Shown here piece after piece: positions 1 through 7,478 of a DNA stretch of 64,000 bases. Source of the stretch: Sinohyriopsis cumingii (taxonomy: Eukaryota > Mollusca > Bivalvia > Unionida > Unionidae); contig CM068828.1 of NCBI GenBank assembly GCA_028554795.2, positions 12,916,314-12,980,313 of the forward strand, in the 5' to 3' direction. The translations under genes and the position numbers were made by a program. A model generated the notes under the pieces. That model did no database searches. It was not told the origin of the DNA and saw only the letters and a program-made list of their open reading frames with translations. Numbering within the stretch: position 1 is the first letter of the stretch; every line of letters starts with the position of its first letter.

Positions 1-3000
1 CATTCATTTGAGAAGAAAGAAGAAGAAAGTAAGAGGCAGAAACGTGATCTATCGCCTCGTACCAGGGCTGAAATCTTGGCACAAATTCATGCCAGTGATT
101 TTGAAGAGGACATGAGTGAACCAGAATTTGAAACCTCTAAACCAAGTTCACCACCCTTAGTCAATCCTGAAAAATACTATTCCATTCGAGAGACGGAAAA
201 GCGCTCCTCTAGAAAATTTAGAACCACGGCTTACACCTACACGGTGAAGTTTAAAGATTTCAAGTCCGACGTACCCTTGGAGAAAGCAGAAGGGTTCATC
301 ACCGAGATGTGGGATTCTTTGCTCACCGCACTCAAGCGACAATGTCAAGCCAAAGAAGACGATCGCTTGACACTATCCATAGATCACGACGGTTTGAAAT
401 CCCCTGTTTGGATCGAGTTTAGCAGACCCGCAGAACTAACCCCTTCCAAAGTCATGGACAAGATTCAACACGTACAACAATCTAATGACCAGTTTGACAT
501 CACCGATGGTAAAGCCACACTGAAAATGGCTCACGTCTCTTCTACTCAAGGGACAGGACGCAAAAAGATGTTATTGGTGGACGACCTTCGCAACACCAAA
601 AAGAGTCTCGTCCGAATTAACAACCCTCAAGACCAGATGTGTTTAGCCCGTGCCATCGTGGTGGGACGAACCTATGCCAACAAGAACGACACGGTAGAAT
701 GGAAAAGAACCTGGAAAACTATTCAACGATGCGATCGAGCCAAACAACGGAACGAAGCAGAACTCCTGTTACAACAAGCCGGACTGTCCAAAGACACACC
801 CTGTGGCATTCCTGAGATGCAAAAATTGCAAGATGCCCTAGCTCCACGCTACACCTTGAAAGTGCACCCTCAAGAAATACGCGGGCCTCTGTTGTTTCGA
901 GGCCAAGAATTTAAGGACGGAAAATACATTCATGTCTATTATCACGATGATTATTTCGATACCATTACCAGTATTACTGGATTCCTGGGATACGGTTATT
1001 ATTGTGAGAAATGTGACCATGGTTATAACAATCGAGAGCAACACAAGCATTGTGGAATGAAATGCCCAGGATGTCTGGCCTCTCCACCCTGTCTGAGCGA
1101 AGGACCAGTGCCTTGTTCAACTTGTCTGCGCACGTTTGTCAGCTCTACCTGTTACCAACAACATTTGAAGACGCAAGGTTCACAGCAGAAATGCGCTTGT
1201 CAACTGCTGAGATTGTGCCCTACGTGTGGACAAGGCATATGTACCAATACCGTCAAGGCACACGTATGTCGAGGAAAGAAAAAATGTCACATTTGTCACC
1301 ACATCGTCGACTTGGAACACCAATGCTACGTGCAAAAATACCAACCCCCACCAGAGAAAGAGGACGGTCACAAGAAGAAAGGCAATTTCATCTTTTTCGA
1401 TTTCGAATGCATGCAAGAGACCGGCATTCACATTCCTAATTTTTGCGTGGCTCATCGAGCATGCGAGAAGTGCATTCAAGAACCTATCTTCAGTCATTGC
1501 CCTCACTGCAGCAAGATTCCTGGAGGACGTGAAAAAATCTTTCGGGGACCGAACACGCTAGCCGATTTTGCCCGATGGGTCTTAGACCCCATCGACAAGA
1601 CGTGGAGCCAAGAGGACATCGAATGTTACGGAGATTGTCATCGTCATGCCACGGTGATGGCTCAAAATTTCTCCGGATACGATGGACAGTTTCTTCTCAG
1701 ATACTATACGGAACAAGGCACCGAACGTCCTAAAGTGATTTTGAACGGAGCCAAAATCATTTTCATGCAAGTGGGACAAGTGCAGTTTAAAGATTCGATG
1801 AGTTACTTGGCCATGCCTTTGAGCCGAATGCCTAAAACGTTTGGAATGACAGAAATGGCTAAAGGTTATTTTCCTCACTTTTTCAATACGGAAGCCAATC
1901 AACATGCCGTTCTACCCCATTTGCCTGAGGCTCACTATTACGACCCCGACAACATGCGTACCGAACAACGAGAAGATTTCTACGCTTGGTACCAGGCTCA
2001 TGCCTCGGACCCCTTCGACTTTCAGGAAGAAATGCTAAAGTATTGTCGTTCCGACGTGGACATTTTACGACGTTGCTGTGGAAAATTTCGAGAACTGTTC
2101 ATGGAACACGGAGGGGTCGATCCTTTGAAAGAAGCTTGCACCATTGCCAAAGCGTGTTGCTTAGTGTACCGGCAACGATTCATGCCTGAAAACACCGTAG
2201 CTGTCATCAGTCCTCAAACGACCAACTATGTCAAAGTTCAATACTCGGTCAAAACCCTACGCTGGTTACATTACTTGTGCGACAAGGAAGACAAATGGAT
2301 TCAGCATGCCCGCAACGGAGGAGGCGAAAAGACCATCGGAACGTATTCGGTCGATGGCTGGGACTTAGAAAACCCCAAGATCGTGTACGAGTTTAACGGT
2401 TGCTTATTTCACGGATGTCCCGTCTGTTACCCTGACCGTGACACTAAAAATCAGTTTTTGCAACGAACCATGGAAGACTTGTACCAGGACACTTGTCAGC
2501 GACGGCTAAAGTTAGAACAGCAAGGATACCAAGTGGTGGAAATGTGGAAACACGAGTACGATCACCGTTTGAAAACCGATCCCGAGTTTAAACGCCTCGT
2601 GGAAAGTTACCAGTTCATGGACCCGTTGAACCCGAGGGATAGTTTGTACGGAGGAAGGATCAATGCCACCTGTTTGCTGTACCAAGCCGACGAAGAGAAA
2701 GGAGAAGAAATCAAATACTTGGACGTGTGTTCGCTGTATCCCTACGTGTGCAAATATTGTCGCTTTCCCGTAGGGCACCCGCAATTGCTGACGGAACACA
2801 TCGACCTGAAAAACATTCGACAATACGAAGGCTTGATCAAGTGTAAAGTTTTGCCTCCCACGAACCTATACCATCCCGTCTTACCTCACCATTGTCAAGG
2901 CAAACTGATGTTTCCCTTGTGCCGTACTTGTGCCGAAACGTGCAACCAGGACCAACCTTGCCATCACAGCCAGGAAGAACGTGCCTTGACGGGAACCTGG

Positions 3001-4050
3001 GTTAGCGTGGAATTGTTCAAAGCTCTGGACATGGGATACCAACTGTTAGAAGTGTACGAAATTTGCCACTTTCCCAAGACACAACAGTACCACAAGGGTG
3101 ACCCTACTCAGAAAGGCATTTTCGCCGACTACGTGGATGCCTTTTTGAAACTGAAACAAGAAGCCAGCGGCTATCCTTCCTGGTGTCACACTCCCGAAGA
3201 CCAAATACAATTCAAAGAGAAATACTACGAACAAGAAGGCATCTCTTTAGACCACATCGAAAAAAACGAAGGCAGGCGATCGTTTGCCAAAGTGATGTTA
3301 AATTGCTTGTGGGGTAAAATGGCACAACGACCGTGTTTACCCAAGACGGAATATTTGACAGAACCTTCCCGCTACTTTCAGATGATTCACGACAAGACCA
3401 AATACACGAAACACGTGGACGTCGTTCGAGAGGATTTGATCTTGGTCAATTACGAAGAAGATCTGGACTTTGTACAAGACGACCCTTTTGGAAATGTCAT
3501 CATTGCAGCTTACGTGACAGCTCATGCTCGCTTAAAATTGTACGAAGCTTTAGAACTGTTAGAAGAACGCGTCCTGTACTTTGACACGGACAGTTGCATC
3601 TACATCCATCACCCGATTCAACATCACCCTGACATCGAAGGAGACCGTTTAGGAGCCTGGACAGACGAGCATCCCGACGACAAGATTCTAAGTTTCGTCA
3701 GTGGCGGCCCCAAAAATTACGGCTACGAATACCGGGACAAACAAGGAGAAGTGCACACGACGTGCAAAGTGAAAGGACTGACTCTGAATCATCGTACCAG
3801 TCGAGTGGTCAACTTTGGTGTATTGAAAGAAGCCTTGCAATCGGGAGAGGATGCAAACTTTAAAGTCACCACCTATCAACCAAACAAGATTGTACGTTTA
3901 CCCACTCACCACATCGTCAGTCGACCCTTGGAAAAAGTCTATCAAATTGTATACCAGAAGCGAGTGCGACTTCCCAATCACTTTACGTTGCCGTACGGTC
4001 ACGTCGGTATTGGTCTGTATATAAAACGGATCCCTAGGCAAAATCGATAG
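1..4050 (+). CDS. polB: protein-primed family B DNA polymerase (5' partial)
   Basis: Replicative DNA polymerase of the Polinton type, expected to start synthesis from a terminal protein and copy the element by strand displacement. The frame is open from base 1, with no stop upstream of the first ATG, so the true start lies left of the window; at least 1,349 codons are visible. Numbering from the codon at 76, the 3'-5' exonuclease motifs are FFDFE (about residue 440), NFSGYD (about 530) and YCRSDVD (about 655). The polymerase motifs are motif A DVCSLYP (about 882), motif B KVMLNCLWG (about 1072) and motif C FDTDS (about 1168). A cysteine/histidine-rich stretch at about 310-415 resembles zinc-binding segments of these long polymerases. 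All catalytic motifs look intact. The stop at 4048-4050 is followed within about 90 bp by the next small gene. Confidence 0.96.
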   Translation, partial: HSFEKKEEESKRQKRDLSPRTRAEILAQIHASDFEEDMSEPEFETSKPSSPPLVNPEKYYSIRETEKRSSRKFRTTAYTYTVKFKDFKSDVPLEKAEGFITEMWDSLLTALKRQCQAKEDDRLTLSIDHDGLKSPVWIEFSRPAELTPSKVMDKIQHVQQSNDQFDITDGKATLKMAHVSSTQGTGRKKMLLVDDLRNTKKSLVRINNPQDQMCLARAIVVGRTYANKNDTVEWKRTWKTIQRCDRAKQRNEAELLLQQAGLSKDTPCGIPEMQKLQDALAPRYTLKVHPQEIRGPLLFRGQEFKDGKYIHVYYHDDYFDTITSITGFLGYGYYCEKCDHGYNNREQHKHCGMKCPGCLASPPCLSEGPVPCSTCLRTFVSSTCYQQHLKTQGSQQKCACQLLRLCPTCGQGICTNTVKAHVCRGKKKCHICHHIVDLEHQCYVQKYQPPPEKEDGHKKKGNFIFFDFECMQETGIHIPNFCVAHRACEKCIQEPIFSHCPHCSKIPGGREKIFRGPNTLADFARWVLDPIDKTWSQEDIECYGDCHRHATVMAQNFSGYDGQFLLRYYTEQGTERPKVILNGAKIIFMQVGQVQFKDSMSYLAMPLSRMPKTFGMTEMAKGYFPHFFNTEANQHAVLPHLPEAHYYDPDNMRTEQREDFYAWYQAHASDPFDFQEEMLKYCRSDVDILRRCCGKFRELFMEHGGVDPLKEACTIAKACCLVYRQRFMPENTVAVISPQTTNYVKVQYSVKTLRWLHYLCDKEDKWIQHARNGGGEKTIGTYSVDGWDLENPKIVYEFNGCLFHGCPVCYPDRDTKNQFLQRTMEDLYQDTCQRRLKLEQQGYQVVEMWKHEYDHRLKTDPEFKRLVESYQFMDPLNPRDSLYGGRINATCLLYQADEEKGEEIKYLDVCSLYPYVCKYCRFPVGHPQLLTEHIDLKNIRQYEGLIKCKVLPPTNLYHPVLPHHCQGKLMFPLCRTCAETCNQDQPCHHSQEERALTGTWVSVELFKALDMGYQLLEVYEICHFPKTQQYHKGDPTQKGIFADYVDAFLKLKQEASGYPSWCHTPEDQIQFKEKYYEQEGISLDHIEKNEGRRSFAKVMLNCLWGKMAQRPCLPKTEYLTEPSRYFQMIHDKTKYTKHVDVVREDLILVNYEEDLDFVQDDPFGNVIIAAYVTAHARLKLYEALELLEERVLYFDTDSCIYIHHPIQHHPDIEGDRLGAWTDEHPDDKILSFVSGGPKNYGYEYRDKQGEVHTTCKVKGLTLNHRTSRVVNFGVLKEALQSGEDANFKVTTYQPNKIVRLPTHHIVSRPLEKVYQIVYQKRVRLPNHFTLPYGHVGIGLYIKRIPRQNR
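4018..4026 (+). promoter_or_regulatory. TATA-like box inside the polymerase 3' end
   Basis: TATATAAAA overlaps the last codons of the polymerase, 51 nt before the ATG at 4077 and 110 nt before the ATG at 4136. The first spacing matches that of the other TATA boxes in this element, so it is a plausible promoter for the small downstream gene(s). Confidence 0.45.
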
Positions 4051-4076
4051 TTCATTGTTCATTGAAGTAACTTACC

Positions 4077-4184
4077 ATGTCGTTGACGAAGAAGAAACCA
4101 GATTGGTTTGGCTTGAACCCAAGAGGTGACCCAGTATGCACGAGAGTTATTCAAGGAAAAAAGTTACTTTTCAACCTGTGTTAG
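4077..4184 (+). CDS. small 35-aa ORF overlapping the membrane-protein gene
   Basis: This is the first ATG (ACCATG context) after the TATA-like box at 4018. It encodes 35 residues beginning MSLTKKKPDWFG and overlaps the start of the membrane-protein ORF at 4136 in a different frame. I recognise no family. It could be a short regulatory upstream ORF, a real micro-protein, or chance. Its placement at the standard promoter-to-ATG distance is the only positive evidence. Confidence 0.3.
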   Translation: MSLTKKKPDWFGLNPRGDPVCTRVIQGKKLLFNLC

Positions 4185-4429
4185 TGACGGTGCCAGAAGA
4201 ACCCGTCACCCAGGACAGGACTGTCGTGGACAGGCCTGAAAGACCCTTTCGGGAGGACACTTGTGTGACCTTACCCCATACTATAGAACTGGTTACAACT
4301 TTACCCAAAACATGTGGTTGTTGTACAGACACTTGTTTTTATTCCACGTTCATGGTTATCATGTGCTTTTTATTCTTGTACTTATGCCTTTGGCTTTTAT
4401 GTATTTTTGTCTTTCGTATTCATGTTTGA
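4136..4429 (+). CDS. small C-terminally anchored membrane protein
   Basis: A 97-residue protein with a hydrophilic N-terminal part (about residues 1-60, rich in Thr, Val, Pro and charged residues), a CGCC cysteine cluster near residue 62, and one long hydrophobic segment (about 70-93: MVIMCFLFLYLCLWLLCIFVF). The layout suggests a tail-anchored or single-pass membrane protein. No family is recognised. It lies between polymerase and ATPase and ends 8 nt before an AATAAA signal, consistent with its own transcript. The ATG at 4136 is the only one that keeps this frame; an earlier ATG at 4077 is in another frame. Confidence 0.6.
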   Translation: MHESYSRKKVTFQPVLVTVPEEPVTQDRTVVDRPERPFREDTCVTLPHTIELVTTLPKTCGCCTDTCFYSTFMVIMCFLFLYLCLWLLCIFVFRIHV

Positions 4430-4436
4430 AACATTC

Positions 4437-4442
4437 AATAAA
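4437..4442 (+). terminator. polyadenylation signal AATAAA
   Basis: AATAAA starts 8 nt after the stop codon of the small membrane protein and just before the TATA box of the ATPase, so it would separate the two transcripts. Confidence 0.5.
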
Positions 4443-4457
4443 CGTGTTCTGAAAAAG

Positions 4458-4465
4458 TATATAAA
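4458..4465 (+). promoter_or_regulatory. TATA box of the ATPase gene
   Basis: TATATAAA sits 47 nt before the ATPase ATG at 4512 (context CACCATGG), in the short space between the AATAAA signal at 4437 and the coding sequence. Confidence 0.6.
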
Positions 4466-4511
4466 CTCTTGTTTTGTTTGTTTTCGTGTCACAAGTGACA
4501 TTTCTCACACC

Positions 4512-5255
4512 ATGGCTACCTCTGCTGTCTCTGCTCCCTCTTCCTCTACTGTCAAAGTCATCGACGAACACTTAGATCGTGCCAGTTGGGAGGCTTTGTA
4601 TCTTCGCCATCCTTTTAACATGATCATTGCTGGACCTAACGGTTCAGGCAAAACCGAATTCGTCAAACGTTTGATCGAACATAAACATCATTTGATCGAT
4701 CGGCCACCTCAACGGATCGTGTGGTGTTACAAAGAGTGGCAATCGGCGTACAACCTCTTGCGAGAAAGTCAAGGCGATTCCATCGTGTTTGTGGAAGGCA
4801 TTCCTAAAGAAGACGACGGCATCGTCTCTGACTCCCGTCAAACCCATTTGGTCATTTTCGACGACATGTTAGGAGAAGACGAAGAAGAAATTAAACTGTG
4901 GTTCACGCGTAAAGGGCATCACCGTAATGCCAGTGTCGTTTACATCACCCAAAATTTGTTTCAACAAAGTAAAGCCCATCGCACCATCAGTCTCAATGCG
5001 CATTACGTGGTCTTGTTTAAAAGCCCTCGAGATAAATCGCAAGTGCAAGTCTTAGCCAAACAGTTAGGAACGCCTTGGCTGACTCAGGCGTACGACGATG
5101 CCACTCAAATTCCACACGCCTATTTACTCGTCGATTTGAAACCTACGACTCCCGAGGATTTACGATTTCGTACCCACTTGTTTCACCACTGGTGCCAAGA
5201 CGGAGGGCCTGTCCTGTACACGTCTCCGTCCTCGACTTCATTTCACTCCCCATAA
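4512..5255 (+). CDS. A32/FtsK-HerA-type genome-packaging ATPase
   Basis: A 247-residue P-loop ATPase expected to pump element DNA into preformed capsids. The Walker A motif GPNGSGKT is at residues 41-48 and the Walker B motif VIFDD at about 114-118. A following segment (VVYITQNLFQQ, about 140-150) matches the sensor region of this family. Length and motif spacing fit poxvirus A32-like ATPases found in Polintons, adintoviruses and virophages. The ATG at 4512 is chosen because it has a strong CACCATGG context, lies 47 nt after a TATA box, and the sequence before it in frame is non-conserved. The stop at 5253-5255 is followed at once by the TATA box of the next gene. Confidence 0.93.
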   Translation: MATSAVSAPSSSTVKVIDEHLDRASWEALYLRHPFNMIIAGPNGSGKTEFVKRLIEHKHHLIDRPPQRIVWCYKEWQSAYNLLRESQGDSIVFVEGIPKEDDGIVSDSRQTHLVIFDDMLGEDEEEIKLWFTRKGHHRNASVVYITQNLFQQSKAHRTISLNAHYVVLFKSPRDKSQVQVLAKQLGTPWLTQAYDDATQIPHAYLLVDLKPTTPEDLRFRTHLFHHWCQDGGPVLYTSPSSTSFHSP

Positions 5256-5263
5256 AAAAAATC

Positions 5264-5270
5264 TATAAAA
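5264..5270 (+). promoter_or_regulatory. TATA box of the basic core-protein gene
   Basis: TATAAAA lies 9 nt after the ATPase stop and 48 nt before the ATG at 5312, repeating the spacing seen for the ATPase gene. Confidence 0.6.
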
Positions 5271-5311
5271 ACCTCAGACCCTTTTTCGTCTGTCTCACTC
5301 TCAGTGCGAAC

Positions 5312-6256
5312 ATGACGTCCCTTCAGTCGCATCTTCCCGTCAAATTGATTCGTGCCTTGTATGGCATCAGTCGAGAAAAGGATCCACAAACACGAGCTCG
5401 TGTCTTAGAAGCTAGTCTCAAAGAAGTCTTACGATGGTTCACGGTGACGGCACGTCAATTACTCCAAGGAATCATTCAGATTCCTCATCAAACCAAACGC
5501 TTTTTTGATCGAAGCAAAGTCGCTTTGGTCCAACTGGCCGATCCCCGCATCGACACTCAAACCAAAAGACAAATCATTTTGAAACCTGGAGGGAGCGGTA
5601 CTCTAGGAGGGGTCATCATTCGCTCACTCTTAAGATGGGATCCTAATGCCCCCAAAGTTATCCCCAAGACAAAAGTCCAACGAAGCCCCAAGAAGAAAAA
5701 GACCAGGTGCCCAAGGAGAACTTCTCCAGTGGCAGGACCCTCCTCTGACCAGACACCACCCCGGAAAAAGAAAAGAAGCCCCCAGAAAAAGAAACAGAGA
5801 AAAAGTCCCCAGAAAAAGAAAAGTCCACAGAAGAAAACTAGTCGCAAGAGAGGCACTTCGGCCAGGACGCAACCTTACACTCGCAAACCACGATCTGCCA
5901 CGTCGGTGACTGTGTCTCCGGCAGCCTCACGTTTATCCACTTCTCCGTTGATGACACCAGGAACTGAAGAGTACTTGGAGACGTTGATCACACCAAGAAC
6001 TTCTCCGTTGATGACCCCAAAAAGAACTTCCCCAGTGGCAGGACCCTCCAATTTAGTGGCAGTGGCTGCTGCTCACAAAGTACCTTCTCCCAAAATCAAA
6101 GTCCATGAAAGATCGGGCATGTTACAAAGTTTACTGGATTTGTCCAAGCAAGAACTGGCTCGATTTAGTCCGTTGCGTACCCCTGCACGACGTGTCATGC
6201 CTGTCCTCAAACTGATACGCCGTAAAGACAATCAGTGGCGACGCGTTCCAGTATAA
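5312..6256 (+). CDS. basic virion-core candidate with Lys/Arg/Ser/Pro-rich middle
   Basis: A 314-residue protein in three parts. Residues about 1-110 form a helical domain ending in a glycine-rich hydrophobic segment (KPGGSGTLGGVIIRSLL). Residues about 115-195 are very basic, with repeated SPQKKK and KKK blocks that would bind DNA. The rest contains short repeats such as TSPVAGPS (twice) and SPLMTP (twice), then a conserved-looking C-terminus. Residues 38-94 align without gaps to residues 47-103 of the next protein, so the two look like paralogues. A role in packing DNA inside the particle is inferred from composition and place, not from a known domain. The stop codon (6254-6256) lies inside the next gene's TATA box. 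Confidence 0.8.
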   Translation: MTSLQSHLPVKLIRALYGISREKDPQTRARVLEASLKEVLRWFTVTARQLLQGIIQIPHQTKRFFDRSKVALVQLADPRIDTQTKRQIILKPGGSGTLGGVIIRSLLRWDPNAPKVIPKTKVQRSPKKKKTRCPRRTSPVAGPSSDQTPPRKKKRSPQKKKQRKSPQKKKSPQKKTSRKRGTSARTQPYTRKPRSATSVTVSPAASRLSTSPLMTPGTEEYLETLITPRTSPLMTPKRTSPVAGPSNLVAVAAAHKVPSPKIKVHERSGMLQSLLDLSKQELARFSPLRTPARRVMPVLKLIRRKDNQWRRVPV

Positions 6257-6258
6257 AA
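6252..6258 (+). promoter_or_regulatory. TATA box overlapping the upstream stop codon
   Basis: TATAAAA contains the TAA stop of the preceding gene and lies 64 nt before the ATG at 6316. The following bases (AAGGCC) are shared with the TATA-like box at 6698. Confidence 0.55.
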
Positions 6259-6315
6259 AAGGCCTGTGACCAAGTAGGGTATCAGTGTTTTTTTGGTGCT
6301 CCTGAAGACTCAAAG

Positions 6316-6702
6316 ATGTCACCCTCCAGAAAACCCCAAGGAATGAAAAGGAAAGAACTACCACCACGTTTAGCCAAACATGGGGACATGTTATCTGTCC
6401 TGTCCAAAGCTTCTCCACCCCTACGAAAAAAACTCATTCAAACAGCCTCCAAAGAGGTCATCGATACCGTGTGCGAATGTTGTTTGAATGTTTTGAAAGG
6501 CACGATCCCTTTGTCCAAACACCAGAAACAATGCTTAGGCAAACATCGTCACGTTCTTCGCCAAATGGTTCGAAAGAAAATTCCCATTCTTCAAAAAAAG
6601 AAGATGTTAGTGCAACGTGGAGGCATTTTGCCTCTCTTGTTAGGCCCCATACTGAAAGGAGTCTTGGGAACCATGTTGGGAGGACTGGTGCGAGCAAGAT
6701 AA
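6316..6702 (+). CDS. small basic core/membrane-active candidate, paralogue of the preceding protein
   Basis: A 128-residue basic protein. Residues about 40-105 form a helical domain with a CECC cluster near residues 53-56 and a basic stretch ending in QRGG; the last 25 residues (ILPLLLGPILKGVLGTMLGG) are hydrophobic and glycine-rich, like a membrane-active or virion-core peptide. I recognise this as a small protein often seen in Polinton/adintovirus loci, compared by some to adenovirus core or cement peptides; the exact role is not known to me. The ATG at 6316 is used rather than a non-ATG extension to 6235, because the TATA box at 6252 lies inside that extension. The stop overlaps the next TATA-like box. 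Confidence 0.8.
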   Translation: MSPSRKPQGMKRKELPPRLAKHGDMLSVLSKASPPLRKKLIQTASKEVIDTVCECCLNVLKGTIPLSKHQKQCLGKHRHVLRQMVRKKIPILQKKKMLVQRGGILPLLLGPILKGVLGTMLGGLVRAR

Positions 6703-6706
6703 AAAG
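6698..6706 (+). promoter_or_regulatory. TATA-like box overlapping the upstream stop codon
   Basis: AGATAAAAAGGCCC contains the TAA stop of the preceding gene (6700-6702) and shares ATAAAAA-GGCC with the box at 6252. It lies about 50 nt before the ATG at 6752. Confidence 0.4.
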
Positions 6707-6751
6707 GCCCTCGGAAGTCCCAAGATCTCAGAATCGACCCCTGACAACCCC

Positions 6752-7468
6752 ATGGAAGGACGAAAACTAGCTTTAGTGCCTTACAAACGATGGATGGAAT
6801 ACCATCGGTGGCAAGAACAACGCACCCCGCATTTACCTCCCAATCCCAATTTGAGCGAGATGTCCCAGTTACAACACAAATTACAGTCCTTGATGGATCG
6901 CCAAGATTTGTCCGAAACAGAAAAATCGCAAATGTACGGCCAACTCTTGCAACGACTGCAACTCTTTCACCAGAAAGCTTTAGACGAAACAGCTCTACCC
7001 ACTTTGAAAGATTTTAAGACCTTGATGAAAAGTCCAGCACCATCATTATTACCACCACCACCACCACCACTACCACTACTACCATCCCCAGGGGTCACCA
7101 GAGATGCTACCTCACGAAGACCTGAGGAAGAAGAGATGCGAGAAGTGTTTCAAACACCGTCAGCAGCTCCCATTTCAAGTAAGATTGCAGCATCCTTGCT
7201 GACACCGTGCCCCACACCCCAACGAGAAGAAATGAAAGCTTGGGTTAAAAAGATGATGTCCACTCCTCCTTCGACAGAAGTGAAAAAGAAAGAAGGGAAA
7301 CCAGAAGCGAAAAAAGAAAAGAAAACCAAAGCCATTCCATTGCCACCTCCACCTCCACCACTACCTTCGACTTCTACTCCCGTAGCCCATCGGACACGTA
7401 AATCCGTTTCCAAACCACCCTTCCGTCCCACCCAAAGTAACATCACCGAAGAGTGGGTGACTTATTAA
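6752..7468 (+). CDS. proline-rich protein with conserved N-terminal helical domain, unknown role
   Basis: A 238-residue protein. The N-terminal third starts MEGRKLALVPYKRWMEY and includes a likely helical segment (LQHKLQSLMDRQDLSETEKSQ) of a type I associate with small Polinton proteins of unknown function. The middle and end carry polyproline tracts (about residues 100-112 and 194-202), a lysine-rich stretch (about 175-192) and a basic C-terminus. The low-complexity parts suggest a disordered scaffold or tail rather than an enzyme. It ends 10 nt before the integrase start, so the two may share a transcript. Confidence 0.72.
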   Translation: MEGRKLALVPYKRWMEYHRWQEQRTPHLPPNPNLSEMSQLQHKLQSLMDRQDLSETEKSQMYGQLLQRLQLFHQKALDETALPTLKDFKTLMKSPAPSLLPPPPPPLPLLPSPGVTRDATSRRPEEEEMREVFQTPSAAPISSKIAASLLTPCPTPQREEMKAWVKKMMSTPPSTEVKKKEGKPEAKKEKKTKAIPLPPPPPPLPSTSTPVAHRTRKSVSKPPFRPTQSNITEEWVTY

Positions 7469-7478
7469 CACACAAAAA

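Noticed and set aside
5557..5872. Phe/Leu-rich minus-strand ORFs opposite the basic core gene
   Set aside because: Antisense shadows of the Lys-rich coding sequence; no independent support.
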